A stretch of 64,000 nt of DNA. Origin: Pseudomonas marincola (GTDB lineage Bacteria > Pseudomonadota > Gammaproteobacteria > Pseudomonadales > Pseudomonadaceae). A model generated the notes under the pieces. The model saw only the letters and a program-made list of their open reading frames with translations. It did no database searches and was not told the DNA's origin. The translations under genes were made by a program, and so were the position numbers. Every line of letters starts with the position of its first letter. Positions within the stretch are counted from its first letter, which is position 1. Below are positions 51,415-64,000 of the stretch, one piece after another. The DNA is taken from NCBI RefSeq assembly GCF_900116605.1, contig NZ_FPBC01000011.1, positions 90,919-154,918 on the forward strand. Direction: 5' to 3'.

Positions 51415-52495
51415 GCTCGGCCTCCCTGCGACTGGCGCGCTCCAGCAAGTCTTCTCGTTGCTCTGCGAGCGCCTGCGGCCACTGCGCGTAGACGTAGTCG
51501 ATAATCGACTCGACTGGCGCCGCGTCGACACCTTCGAATGCATCGACCGCCGCTTGCACCTGAGCCTGACACGTCTTGATCATCGCCTGTTCGCGGCTCT
51601 CATCCCAGCACTGTTGCGCCCGTAAGAACGCTTGCATGCGCTTGATCGGCTCACTCAGCCAGGCTTGCTTGACCTCGGCATCAGGCCGGTAACGGCTGGC
51701 ATCGTCGGCGGTGGTGTGATCGCCCAACCGATAACTCATGCACTCGATTAAGGTCGGGCCTTTTCCTTGCCGTGCTCGCTCCAGCGCAAGGCGTGTGCGG
51801 TGATAAACCGCCAGCACATCGTTGCCATCGACCTGTTCGCCGCTGAAACCGGCACCGATTGCCTTTTGCGCCAGCGTGGCGGCAGCGCACTGGATCTTGC
51901 GCGGCACCGAGATCGCCCATTGGTTGTTATTGACGATGAACACCACGGGCAATTGCCAGGCCCCGGCGACGTTCAATGCTTCGAGAAAATCGCCCTTGCT
52001 GGTCGCGCCGTCACCGCAAGTGGTGACCGTGGCCCGATGCTCGCCACGGATTTTCATCGCGCTGGCGACGCCGCACGCATGCAAAGCCTGCGTGGCGATG
52101 GGTACGCAGAGCGGGAAGTCCTGTGCGACAGCCGGATCGGCGTAGTCACTGCCGCGCTCATCGCCGCCCCAATAGAGCAGAATTTCTTCCATCTTCACGC
52201 CGCGCATCACTTGCACGGCCGTGTCGCGGTAGTACGGCACCAGCACGTCATCGGCATGCATCGCGGCGCCGATTCCAACGCCAACGGCCTCCTGGCCCAG
52301 CGTGGGCGCATAGGTACCAATCCGCCCGGTGCGCTGCAAGGCGACGGCCTTTTGATCAAACAGGCGGGTTAAAACCATCTGCTGGTACAAGCCAATCAGC
52401 AACTGCTGGTCATCCGCCCACGCCGGCAAGGCTTCGAGCAGTTGACCGTCTGTGGCCAGAAATTGGCTGAAGGTGATATTCAAGCTGTCCTGCAT
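51407..52495 (-). CDS. 2-oxoacid dehydrogenase E1 alpha subunit
   Basis: 362 residues with the ThDP-binding motif TTCGDGATSKGDFLEALNVA ... IVNNNQWAIS and the family opening YQQMVLTRLFDQKAVALQRT GRIGTYAPTLGQE (read in two parts). Often labelled pyruvate dehydrogenase E1 alpha, but the linked leucine dehydrogenase suggests branched-chain 2-oxoacids, e.g. ketoisocaproate. GGGAG precedes the ATG. Confidence 0.9.
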   Translation of the reverse strand: MQDSLNITFSQFLATDGQLLEALPAWADDQQLLIGLYQQMVLTRLFDQKAVALQRTGRIGTYAPTLGQEAVGVGIGAAMHADDVLVPYYRDTAVQVMRGVKMEEILLYWGGDERGSDYADPAVAQDFPLCVPIATQALHACGVASAMKIRGEHRATVTTCGDGATSKGDFLEALNVAGAWQLPVVFIVNNNQWAISVPRKIQCAAATLAQKAIGAGFSGEQVDGNDVLAVYHRTRLALERARQGKGPTLIECMSYRLGDHTTADDASRYRPDAEVKQAWLSEPIKRMQAFLRAQQCWDESREQAMIKTCQAQVQAAVDAFEGVDAAPVESIIDYVYAQWPQALAEQREDLLERASRREAEHE

Positions 52496-52566
52496 GTTTA
52501 GCTCCCCGACACCTTATGGGCGTCTGCCGATGCGTTGGCTTTTGGCCGCGGCTTCAGTGTTGCGAC

Positions 52567-53589
52567 CTATTTTGGATACAGCAGGCGCTCTGCCAGCGCG
52601 TCTGCTACACGGGCCGGTGGACGTTTGTCGGCCTGCGCGTGGGCGAAAATTTCGGTGAGGCGCTGGCTGATCCGCGCCAGGTGGGCAGTAATCGCCGGCA
52701 GCTCCTGCCCCTGATGCTGCAAGGCGACGTAGATCAGGCCGCCGGCATTGATCACATAATCGGGGGCATAAAGGATGCCCCGCGCTTGCAAGGCGTCGGA
52801 TATTTCAGGATTGGCCAACTGGTTATTGGCGGCGCCGGCGATTGCACTGCAACGCAGCCTGGTTACGCTCTCGGTATTGAGCACGCCGCCCAACCCGCAC
52901 GGCGACAGAATCTCGCAGGGCGTTGAGAGCAGCTCATCAGTCGGCACCGCCTTGGCGCCGAACTCTTCGACCGCCAGTTGCACGCGCCCTTGATCGATAT
53001 CACTGACAATCAACTCGGCACCGGCTGCATGCAGATGCGCCGCCAGCGCGTAGCCGACATGGCCCAAACCCTGAATGGCAACACGGATGCCCTCAAGCTC
53101 ATCGCAGCCGAAGCGCGCCATCGCGGTCGCACGAATCCCGCTATACACGCCCATTGCTGTATGCGGTGACGGGTCGCCCGCCGAGGTGGTGCTAGTAACG
53201 TGCTGGGTGTATTGGGCGATACAGTCCATGTCGGCACTGGTGGTGCCGCTGTCCATTGCGGTGATGTAACGGCCCTTGAGGGTTTCGATAAACCGGCCAA
53301 ATGCCTCGAACAAGGCGGCTCGATCATTCACGTGCGGCGGGCGCATGATCACCGCCTTGCCGCCCCCTTGCGCCAACCCGGCCAAGGCGGCCTTGTAACT
53401 CATGCCCTGGGCGAGCCGCAGGGCATCGCGCAGGGCGGCTTGTTCATCGGGATAGGTCAGGAATCTGCAGCCGCCCAGTGCCGGGCCGAGTTGCGTATTG
53501 TGAATGGCAATAATGGCCCGCAGGCCTGTGGCCGGGTCCTGGGTCATATGCAGTGACTCAAGACGCGATGCCGACATCATGCTGAACAT
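52567..53589 (-). CDS. Leucine dehydrogenase (Glu/Leu/Phe/Val dehydrogenase)
   Basis: 340 residues. The catalytic lysine region is GMSYKAALAGLAQGGGKAVI, followed by MDSGTTSADMDCIAQYTQHV and the Rossmann motif IQGLGHVGYALAAHLHAAGA. It oxidatively deaminates branched-chain amino acids to 2-oxoacids for the E1/E2 complex encoded next. I use the ATG at 53589, with AGGGG ahead; a GTG at 53610 would add seven residues. First gene of the operon. Confidence 0.9.
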   Translation of the reverse strand: MFSMMSASRLESLHMTQDPATGLRAIIAIHNTQLGPALGGCRFLTYPDEQAALRDALRLAQGMSYKAALAGLAQGGGKAVIMRPPHVNDRAALFEAFGRFIETLKGRYITAMDSGTTSADMDCIAQYTQHVTSTTSAGDPSPHTAMGVYSGIRATAMARFGCDELEGIRVAIQGLGHVGYALAAHLHAAGAELIVSDIDQGRVQLAVEEFGAKAVPTDELLSTPCEILSPCGLGGVLNTESVTRLRCSAIAGAANNQLANPEISDALQARGILYAPDYVINAGGLIYVALQHQGQELPAITAHLARISQRLTEIFAHAQADKRPPARVADALAERLLYPK

Positions 53590-53819
53590 GGTGCGCCCCT
53601 TGCTGAACACTCAGATGAGTATAGGCCCCGCCCTGAGCCCCGACTTATCCAGCAGATATAAGCCAGCCGCTGCTGAGCAACTCTGCGCATAAGCAAGCGA
53701 TAAACTGCCATGCCCCAGCGTTTTGTCGGCTACGGCATAAAACCGTTCTGCAGCCAGCACTCAAACACTAGACGCAGCGCTCAAGGCCAGCTAAAACAGA
53801 TGCATCAGAGGGTTTGCCA

Positions 53820-54623
53820 ATGAATCCACGCGCCATGTGCATCGAGTGCCTCTCCCGCCAGCCCAGCGCCTTATTGGAGGCCGCGTTGTGGTTGGCCGCA
53901 GAGCATGATTCGACGCTGCAACCGGCCCTCGTGCTTGAGCAGTTCGGCGAACTGCAGCGCCAGATAGACGCGGCATTGCCCTCACTGCCACCACAAGAAC
54001 TGGCGCAACCGCTGTTAAGGCAGCTCAGTCACCAGGGCTTTCGTCAGGACGACAGTCCGCTGTTAACGCCCCGCGTCGCACTCTTGCACAGGGTTCTGCA
54101 ATGGCGTTGTGGCCAGCCGTTATCATTGGCGATCATTGCCTTGGAGTTGGCGCGGCGTCTGGGAATAGCCCTGCAGGGGATTAATTTTCCCGGCTACTTC
54201 CTGCTGCGGGTTCCCGGCGCGGATCATCTGCTCGACCCGTGCAGCGGACGGCGGTTGTACCCGCAAGACCAACGCGAATTGCTGCTGCGCACTCAGGGCA
54301 CGAACGCCAAATTACAGGCCGGGTACCTGCAGGTGGCCAGCGACCAGAACATGCTCCAGCGCTTGTCGCGCAACTTGCGCGAACTGCACACTCAGGCCGA
54401 TGATTATCTGGCCGCCCTGAAAGATGCCGAGCGGGTGTTGCAGTTGGGCGAACCGTCAGCGCCGGACCATCTGGCCCGCGCGCATCTGCTTGAACAATTG
54501 GAATGCCCGCAGGCGGCGCGGTTCGATTTGCAGCGCGCCATGCTCCTGACCGAAGATGAGTCGCTGCGCTATCAACTGGCGCAACGCCTTCGCGAACTTC
54601 AAAAGTCGCCTGCTCTTCATTAG
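53820..54623 (+). CDS. SirB1 family transglutaminase-like/TPR protein
   Basis: 267 residues: a degenerate transglutaminase-like region (VALLHRVLQWRCGQPLSLAI, LGIALQGINFPGYFLLRVPG) followed by helical repeats in the C-terminal third (LKDAERVLQLGEPSAPDHLA, LEQLECPQAARFDLQRAM). This is the SirB1 layout; function unknown. The catalytic Cys expected in transglutaminases is not evident at CGQPLS by itself. GAGGG precedes the ATG at 53820. Confidence 0.8.
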   Translation: MNPRAMCIECLSRQPSALLEAALWLAAEHDSTLQPALVLEQFGELQRQIDAALPSLPPQELAQPLLRQLSHQGFRQDDSPLLTPRVALLHRVLQWRCGQPLSLAIIALELARRLGIALQGINFPGYFLLRVPGADHLLDPCSGRRLYPQDQRELLLRTQGTNAKLQAGYLQVASDQNMLQRLSRNLRELHTQADDYLAALKDAERVLQLGEPSAPDHLARAHLLEQLECPQAARFDLQRAMLLTEDESLRYQLAQRLRELQKSPALH

Positions 54624-54662
54624 GCCGGAATGGCCATTACTGGCTTGCTGACACGAACAACC

Positions 54663-54697
54663 GTATCAAATTCAATACATCGTATCTGTTTCGATAC
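54663..54697. promoter_or_regulatory. Two GTAT-N8-ATAC palindromes, candidate enhancer sites
   Basis: GTATCAAATTCAATAC at 54663-54678 and GTATCTGTTTCGATAC at 54682-54697, 19 bases apart, about 160-200 bases upstream of the sigma-54 promoter. This is the expected place for a GcsR/TyrR-like activator. Confidence 0.6.
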
Positions 54698-54761
54698 ACA
54701 TGACCCAGATCCAGCATTCAGCGGGCCAAGCCCTGGATATAGGCTTTGACCCTGAAATTCC

Positions 54762-54777
54762 GTATCGAAATCAATAC
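54762..54777. promoter_or_regulatory. Third GTAT-N8-ATAC palindrome
   Basis: GTATCGAAATCAATAC, about 80 bases before the sigma-54 promoter; a half site GTATCC follows at 54794. Confidence 0.6.
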
Positions 54778-54855
54778 ACGCAGCGCTCTCGCCGTATCCG
54801 TGAAAAACCCTCAAACGACTGATTTTACTGGTTTTTATCAAACAAACCGGCACTG

Positions 54856-54871
54856 GCACTGCCCTTGCTAG
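54856..54871 (+). promoter_or_regulatory. Sigma-54 promoter of the gcv operon
   Basis: TGGCAC (54856-54861), five bases, TTGCT (54867-54871): the -24 GG and -12 GC are correctly spaced. It lies 90 bases before gcvH. In P. aeruginosa the equivalent operon is sigma-54 dependent through the glycine-responsive activator GcsR. Confidence 0.9.
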
Positions 54872-54961
54872 ATTGTTTGATTAATAGCTCGCGACCCAAC
54901 CGCGAGCATCAGACCATCGCCTGCAACAGAAACAGGCGAGCCTGTCACTTGAGGAGTTCAC

Positions 54962-55345
54962 ATGAGCGAATTGCGTTTTACCGTCGAGCACGAATGGCTG
55001 CGTCAGGAAGCAGATGGCCTGATCACTGTGGGCATCACCGCCTATGCCCAGGAAGCGCTGGGTGACGTGGTATTCGTGCAATTGCCGGACACGCAAGCCT
55101 ACAGCGCCGAAGCTGAAGTCGCCGTGCTCGAATCCGTCAAGGCAGCCAGCAATATCACCATGCCGCTGGACGGCGAAGTCGTTGAGATCAATGCAGAGCT
55201 AGAATCAAGCCCTGAGCTGGTCAACGAGGACCCGCTGGGCAAAGGCTGGTTCTTCCGCTTCCGCCCTGCCAACCCAGGCGCCATCGCCGACCTGCTTGAC
55301 CAAGCAGCGTACGATCGCCTGCTAAATGCCAACGCTGACGCCTGA
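54962..55345 (+). CDS. gcvH: Glycine cleavage system H protein
   Basis: 127-residue lipoyl carrier of the glycine cleavage complex: LRFTVEHEWLRQEADGLITV, GDVVFVQLPD and the lipoylated lysine at residue 60 in VLESVKAASNITMPLDGEV. It shuttles the aminomethyl group between the P, T and L proteins. GAGGAG precedes the ATG. First gene of the operon behind the sigma-54 promoter; the second-copy (gcvH2-type) operon of Pseudomonas has this order. Confidence 0.94.
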   Translation: MSELRFTVEHEWLRQEADGLITVGITAYAQEALGDVVFVQLPDTQAYSAEAEVAVLESVKAASNITMPLDGEVVEINAELESSPELVNEDPLGKGWFFRFRPANPGAIADLLDQAAYDRLLNANADA

Positions 55346-55354
55346 GGTTTGCTG

Positions 55355-58210
<2,856 letters not shown>

Positions 58211-58219
58211 GCAACACCG

Positions 58220-58250
58220 ACAAACGCCTGCGCAACCCGCAGGCGTTTGT
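58220..58250 (+). terminator. Strong hairpin after gcvP
   Basis: Twelve to thirteen-base-pair stem (58220-58232 with 58238-58250), five-base loop, T tract poor (GTTTGTTATG). It may attenuate rather than stop transcription into the next gene. Confidence 0.65.
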
Positions 58251-58555
58251 TATGGGGCATCGCCCCGCTTATTGAATACCCGGCTCATCAACTGATGGTC
58301 CGTGTGGATTGGCGCCTCAATCTGTGGCGCCAACCAATAGCCGATTGCTCACCGGTAATCGGTCATGCAACACCATGGTTTCACCCGTTTGACGATGTTC
58401 TCGGACTTCTGAAAGAAATGTTCAACGCCAGCGCAACAAAGCTGGCGCAGAGTGGTTCAGAGGCAACCGACAATTCCACCTGCAACACAACTGCAAACAG
58501 CCCCTAACCAGCACAGGCAACCCCTGACGCTGACAACAACAATAAGGTGCGTTAT
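58251..58555 (+). other. Leader region of the AGCS symporter with two hairpins
   Basis: The arms ttggcgcc/ggcgccaa (58309-58316 with 58326-58333) and cgccagc/gctggcg (58426-58432 with 58441-58447) form two perfect stems. I recognise neither as a known riboswitch; in particular the glycine riboswitch consensus is not evident. A separate promoter may lie here. Confidence 0.45.
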
Positions 58556-59932
<1,377 letters not shown>

Positions 59933-59940
59933 ATCATCTT

Positions 59941-59963
59941 GCGCGGGCGATAAGCGCCCGCGC
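59941..59963 (+). other. Intercistronic hairpin before glyA
   Basis: Nine-base-pair GC stem (59941-59949 with 59955-59963) between the symporter and glyA, close to the glyA ribosome binding site; could tune its translation. Confidence 0.45.
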
Positions 59964-59982
59964 CTTCTTGAAGGACACCGCA

Positions 59983-61236
59983 ATGTTCTACAAAAGCCTG
60001 ACTCTGAATGATTACGACCCTGCGCTGGCCCACGCCATTGCTGCTGAAGAGCAGCGTCAGGAAGACCATATCGAGCTGATTGCCTCGGAAAACTACACCA
60101 GCCCCGCTGTAATGACCGCGCAAGGCACCGGCCTGACCAACAAGTACGCCGAAGGCTATCCGGGCAAGCGTTACTACGGCGGCTGCGAGCATGTGGACAT
60201 CGTCGAAAGCCTGGCCATTGAGCGCGCCAAGCAACTGTTCGGCGCTGACTACGCCAACGTCCAGCCGCACTCGGGCTCGTCTGCCAATTCGGCGGTCTAT
60301 CTGGCGCTGCTGCAAGCTGGCGACACCATTCTGGGCATGAGCCTGGCGCATGGCGGCCACCTGACTCACGGCGCCAAAGTCAGCTCATCCGGCAAGCTGT
60401 ATAACGCAGTGCAATACGGCATTGATGATCAGGGCCTGATTGATTATGCCGAGGTTGAGCGACTGGCTGTCGAGCACAAGCCGAAGATGATCGTGGCTGG
60501 TTTCTCGGCTTATTCGCGCACGCTGGACTTCCCGCGCTTCCGTGAAATCGCCGATAAAGTTGGCGCTTATCTGTTCGTCGACATGGCCCACGTGGCCGGC
60601 CTGGTTGCCGCTGGCTTGTACCCGAACCCGCTGCCGTACGCAGACGTGGTTACGACCACCACTCACAAGACCCTGCGCGGCCCGCGCGGCGGCTTGATTC
60701 TGGCCAAAGCCAACGCCGAGATCGAGAAGAAACTCAACTCGGCGGTTTTCCCCGGCGGCCAGGGCGGCCCGTTGATGCACGTTATCGCGGGTAAAGCGGT
60801 GTGCTTCAAAGAGGCGATGGAGCCTGCGTTCAAAACCTATCAGCAGCAAGTGATCAACAATGCCCGCGCCATGGCGGAAGTGTTTGTGGGTCGCGGCTAT
60901 GAAGTGGTGTCCGGCGGTACCGATAACCACCTGTTCCTGCTCAGCCTGATCAAGCAGGGCCTGACCGGCAAAGCGGCCGATGCCGCGCTCGGCGATGCGC
61001 ACATCACCGTCAACAAGAACGCCGTGCCCAACGATCCGCAGTCGCCGTTCGTGACCTCGGGCATTCGTATCGGCACGCCAGCAGTCACCACCCGCGGTTT
61101 CAAGGAAGGCGAGTGCCGCGAACTGGCTGGCTGGATTTGCGACATTCTCGATGAACTGGACAACCCGGCAGTTATCGAACGTGTACGCGGTCAGGTCGCG
61201 CAGCTGTGCGAAACCTTCCCGGTCTACGCTGACTAA
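59983..61236 (+). CDS. glyA: Serine hydroxymethyltransferase GlyA
   Basis: 417-residue PLP enzyme interconverting serine and glycine with tetrahydrofolate. The PLP lysine is residue 229 in TTTTHKTLRGPRGGLILA; also HIELIASENYTSPAVMTAQG and YPGKRYYGGCEHVD. In this operon it uses the methylene-THF from glycine cleavage to make serine from a second glycine, which SdaA then deaminates. The ATG at 59983 (MFYKSLTLNDYDPALAHAIA) fits the family. Confidence 0.94.
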   Translation: MFYKSLTLNDYDPALAHAIAAEEQRQEDHIELIASENYTSPAVMTAQGTGLTNKYAEGYPGKRYYGGCEHVDIVESLAIERAKQLFGADYANVQPHSGSSANSAVYLALLQAGDTILGMSLAHGGHLTHGAKVSSSGKLYNAVQYGIDDQGLIDYAEVERLAVEHKPKMIVAGFSAYSRTLDFPRFREIADKVGAYLFVDMAHVAGLVAAGLYPNPLPYADVVTTTTHKTLRGPRGGLILAKANAEIEKKLNSAVFPGGQGGPLMHVIAGKAVCFKEAMEPAFKTYQQQVINNARAMAEVFVGRGYEVVSGGTDNHLFLLSLIKQGLTGKAADAALGDAHITVNKNAVPNDPQSPFVTSGIRIGTPAVTTRGFKEGECRELAGWICDILDELDNPAVIERVRGQVAQLCETFPVYAD

Positions 61237-61299
61237 ACCGCAGGTTAAGTCATTGATGCGACCAGCGCCCGGCGTTGGTCGCGGATAAATCGAGGTTAT

Positions 61300-62676
<1,377 letters not shown>

Positions 62677-62728
62677 AAACACGTGGCAGCCAGCGCGCTG
62701 CGGCGTAAAGAATACCAAGGAGACCCGC

Positions 62729-63853
62729 ATGACTACCGAAACACTCGCAAAAACCCCGCTGCACGCCCTGCACCTCGAACTGGGTGCACGCATGGTGCCG
62801 TTCGCAGGCTTCGACATGCCTGTGCAATACCCGCTGGGTGTGATGAAAGAGCATCTGCACACGCGCGATCAGGCCGGTTTGTTTGATGTCTCGCACATGG
62901 GCCAGTTGGTACTGCGCGGCGCCGATGCGGCCAAAGCGCTGGAAACACTGGTACCGGTCGACATCATCGACTTGCCGGTCGGCATGCAGCGTTATGCGAT
63001 GTTCACGGACGAGAACGGCGGCATTCTTGACGACCTGATGGTTGCCAACCTCGGCAATGACACCCTGTTTCTGGTGGTCAACGCTGCCTGCAAAGACCAG
63101 GATCTGGCCCACTTGCAAAAGCACATCGGCGCACAGTGCGAGATCGAAAGCCTGTTCGACACGCGTGCATTGCTGGCCCTGCAAGGCCCGAAAGCGGTTG
63201 ATGTGCTCAGCCGCCTGGCGCCGGAAGTGGCGCAGATGACCTTCATGCAGTTCGCGCCAGTGCGCCTGCTCGGGGTTGATTGCTTCGTCAGCCGTTCGGG
63301 CTACACCGGTGAAGACGGCTATGAAATCTCAGTGCCGAATGAAAGTGCCGAAATGCTCGCCCGCAGCTTGCTGGCCGAGCCGGAAGTCGAGGCAATCGGC
63401 CTGGGCGCACGTGACTCGCTGCGCCTCGAAGCCGGCCTGTGCCTGTATGGCCACGATATGAGCACCAGCAGCACGCCAATCGAAGCCAGCCTGCTCTGGG
63501 CCATCTCCAAGGCTCGCCGTGCCGACGGTGCGCGTGCCGGTGGTTTCCCTGGCGCTGAACGTATCTTCGCCCAGCAGCAAGCCGGCGTTGAAAGCAAGCG
63601 CGTAGGCCTGTTGCCGCAAGAGCGTGTTCCGGTGCGTGAGGGCGCAGAAATTGTTGATGCCGACGGCACCATCATCGGCGCGGTATGCAGCGGCGGCTTC
63701 GGCCCGACACTGGGCGCACCGGTTGCCATGGGTTATGTAAAAGCCAGCCATGTACCGGCAGACAGCGAAGTCTGGGCAATCGTACGCGGCAAGAAAGTGG
63801 CGATGAAAGTGGCCAAAACCCCGTTCGTACCACAGCGCTATTACCGCGGCTGA
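62729..63853 (+). CDS. gcvT: Glycine cleavage system aminomethyltransferase, T protein
   Basis: 374 residues matching GcvT: LHLELGARMVPFAGFDMPVQ, FDVSHMGQLVLRGADAAKAL, GYTGEDGYEISVPNESAEML, LGARDSLRLEAGLCLYGHDM and GGFGPTLGAPVAMGYV. It releases ammonia and forms methylene-tetrahydrofolate from the H-bound aminomethyl group. AGGAG precedes the ATG. Last gene seen of the operon. Confidence 0.94.
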   Translation: MTTETLAKTPLHALHLELGARMVPFAGFDMPVQYPLGVMKEHLHTRDQAGLFDVSHMGQLVLRGADAAKALETLVPVDIIDLPVGMQRYAMFTDENGGILDDLMVANLGNDTLFLVVNAACKDQDLAHLQKHIGAQCEIESLFDTRALLALQGPKAVDVLSRLAPEVAQMTFMQFAPVRLLGVDCFVSRSGYTGEDGYEISVPNESAEMLARSLLAEPEVEAIGLGARDSLRLEAGLCLYGHDMSTSSTPIEASLLWAISKARRADGARAGGFPGAERIFAQQQAGVESKRVGLLPQERVPVREGAEIVDADGTIIGAVCSGGFGPTLGAPVAMGYVKASHVPADSEVWAIVRGKKVAMKVAKTPFVPQRYYRG

Positions 63854-64000
63854 TAAAACCAAGAGCGTGCGCGGTTTAGCGCTAGTCGCGACCGCGCCGT
63901 TGTTGGGAGTTCCATCCACCGCACGCCGAAAATCACACCGTTGTGAGCTTCTCTATGCTGGAAGATGGAATCCGCGCAGCGGCTTCCGTCATGACGGCCT

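Noticed and set aside
63854..64000. A gene at the right edge
   Set aside because: No start with a ribosome binding site or family similarity is visible in the last 147 bases; only a short CCGTCATGACGG palindrome is present.

Overview
The window reads as chromosomal DNA from a gammaproteobacterium, most likely a Pseudomonas-type organism. Supporting marks are the AapJQMP amino-acid transporter, RhlB, a YebG gene with a LexA box, DUF3079 and DUF3461 proteins, the leucine dehydrogenase plus 2-oxoacid dehydrogenase cluster, and a sigma-54 promoter in front of a gcvH-gcvP-glyA-sdaA-gcvT operon. I see no rRNA, tRNA, CRISPR array, insertion sequence or prophage.

Region by region. 1-5505: small housekeeping genes and a general L-amino-acid ABC transporter operon (minus strand) whose first permease gene, aapQ, carries a +1 frameshift in a six-C run. 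5992-26883: ordinary core genes: a carboxylesterase, a cyclic-nucleotide-domain diguanylate cyclase, RhlB, an AspT-like transporter, a KtrB/KtrA-type potassium system, moaCDE, a PIN-PhoH protein, a DmeF-type metal exporter with a His-Asp repeat, YaaA, a dehydrogenase with two membrane proteins, a DMT exporter with an AraC regulator, a SNF2 helicase, PsiE and YebG.

26916-49175 is the accessory core, a C2-sulfonate (taurine and isethionate) island. Taurine:pyruvate aminotransferase (Tpa) and a GMC dehydrogenase that fits isethionate dehydrogenase (IseJ, with IclR-type IseR and MFS-type IseU) both yield sulfoacetaldehyde. Xsc converts it to acetyl phosphate and sulfite, and Pta makes acetyl-CoA. 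TauE-type and YeiH-type exporters could remove sulfite, and a TRAP transporter could import the sulfonate. A TauR-like MocR regulator sits between xsc and tpa. Reading the intergenic regions by eye, I find TGG-centred direct repeats 22-23 bp apart in front of nearly every transcription unit of the island. These include units with no known role in sulfonate metabolism: thiS-thiG, a CobS/CobT-like AAA+/VWA pair, an 81-residue protein, a DUF3461 protein and a 217-residue unknown. This implied wider regulon is the most interesting feature of the window.

49290-53589 holds a leucine dehydrogenase and branched-chain-type 2-oxoacid dehydrogenase operon (E1 alpha, E1 beta, E2; no E3). 53820-63853 holds a SirB1-family protein and then the glycine/serine catabolic operon gcvH-gcvP-(AGCS symporter)-glyA-sdaA-gcvT. 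That operon is preceded by a near-perfect sigma-54 promoter and three GTAT-N8-ATAC palindromes that look like enhancer sites. Functions are assigned from protein sequence and context only; no database search was run.
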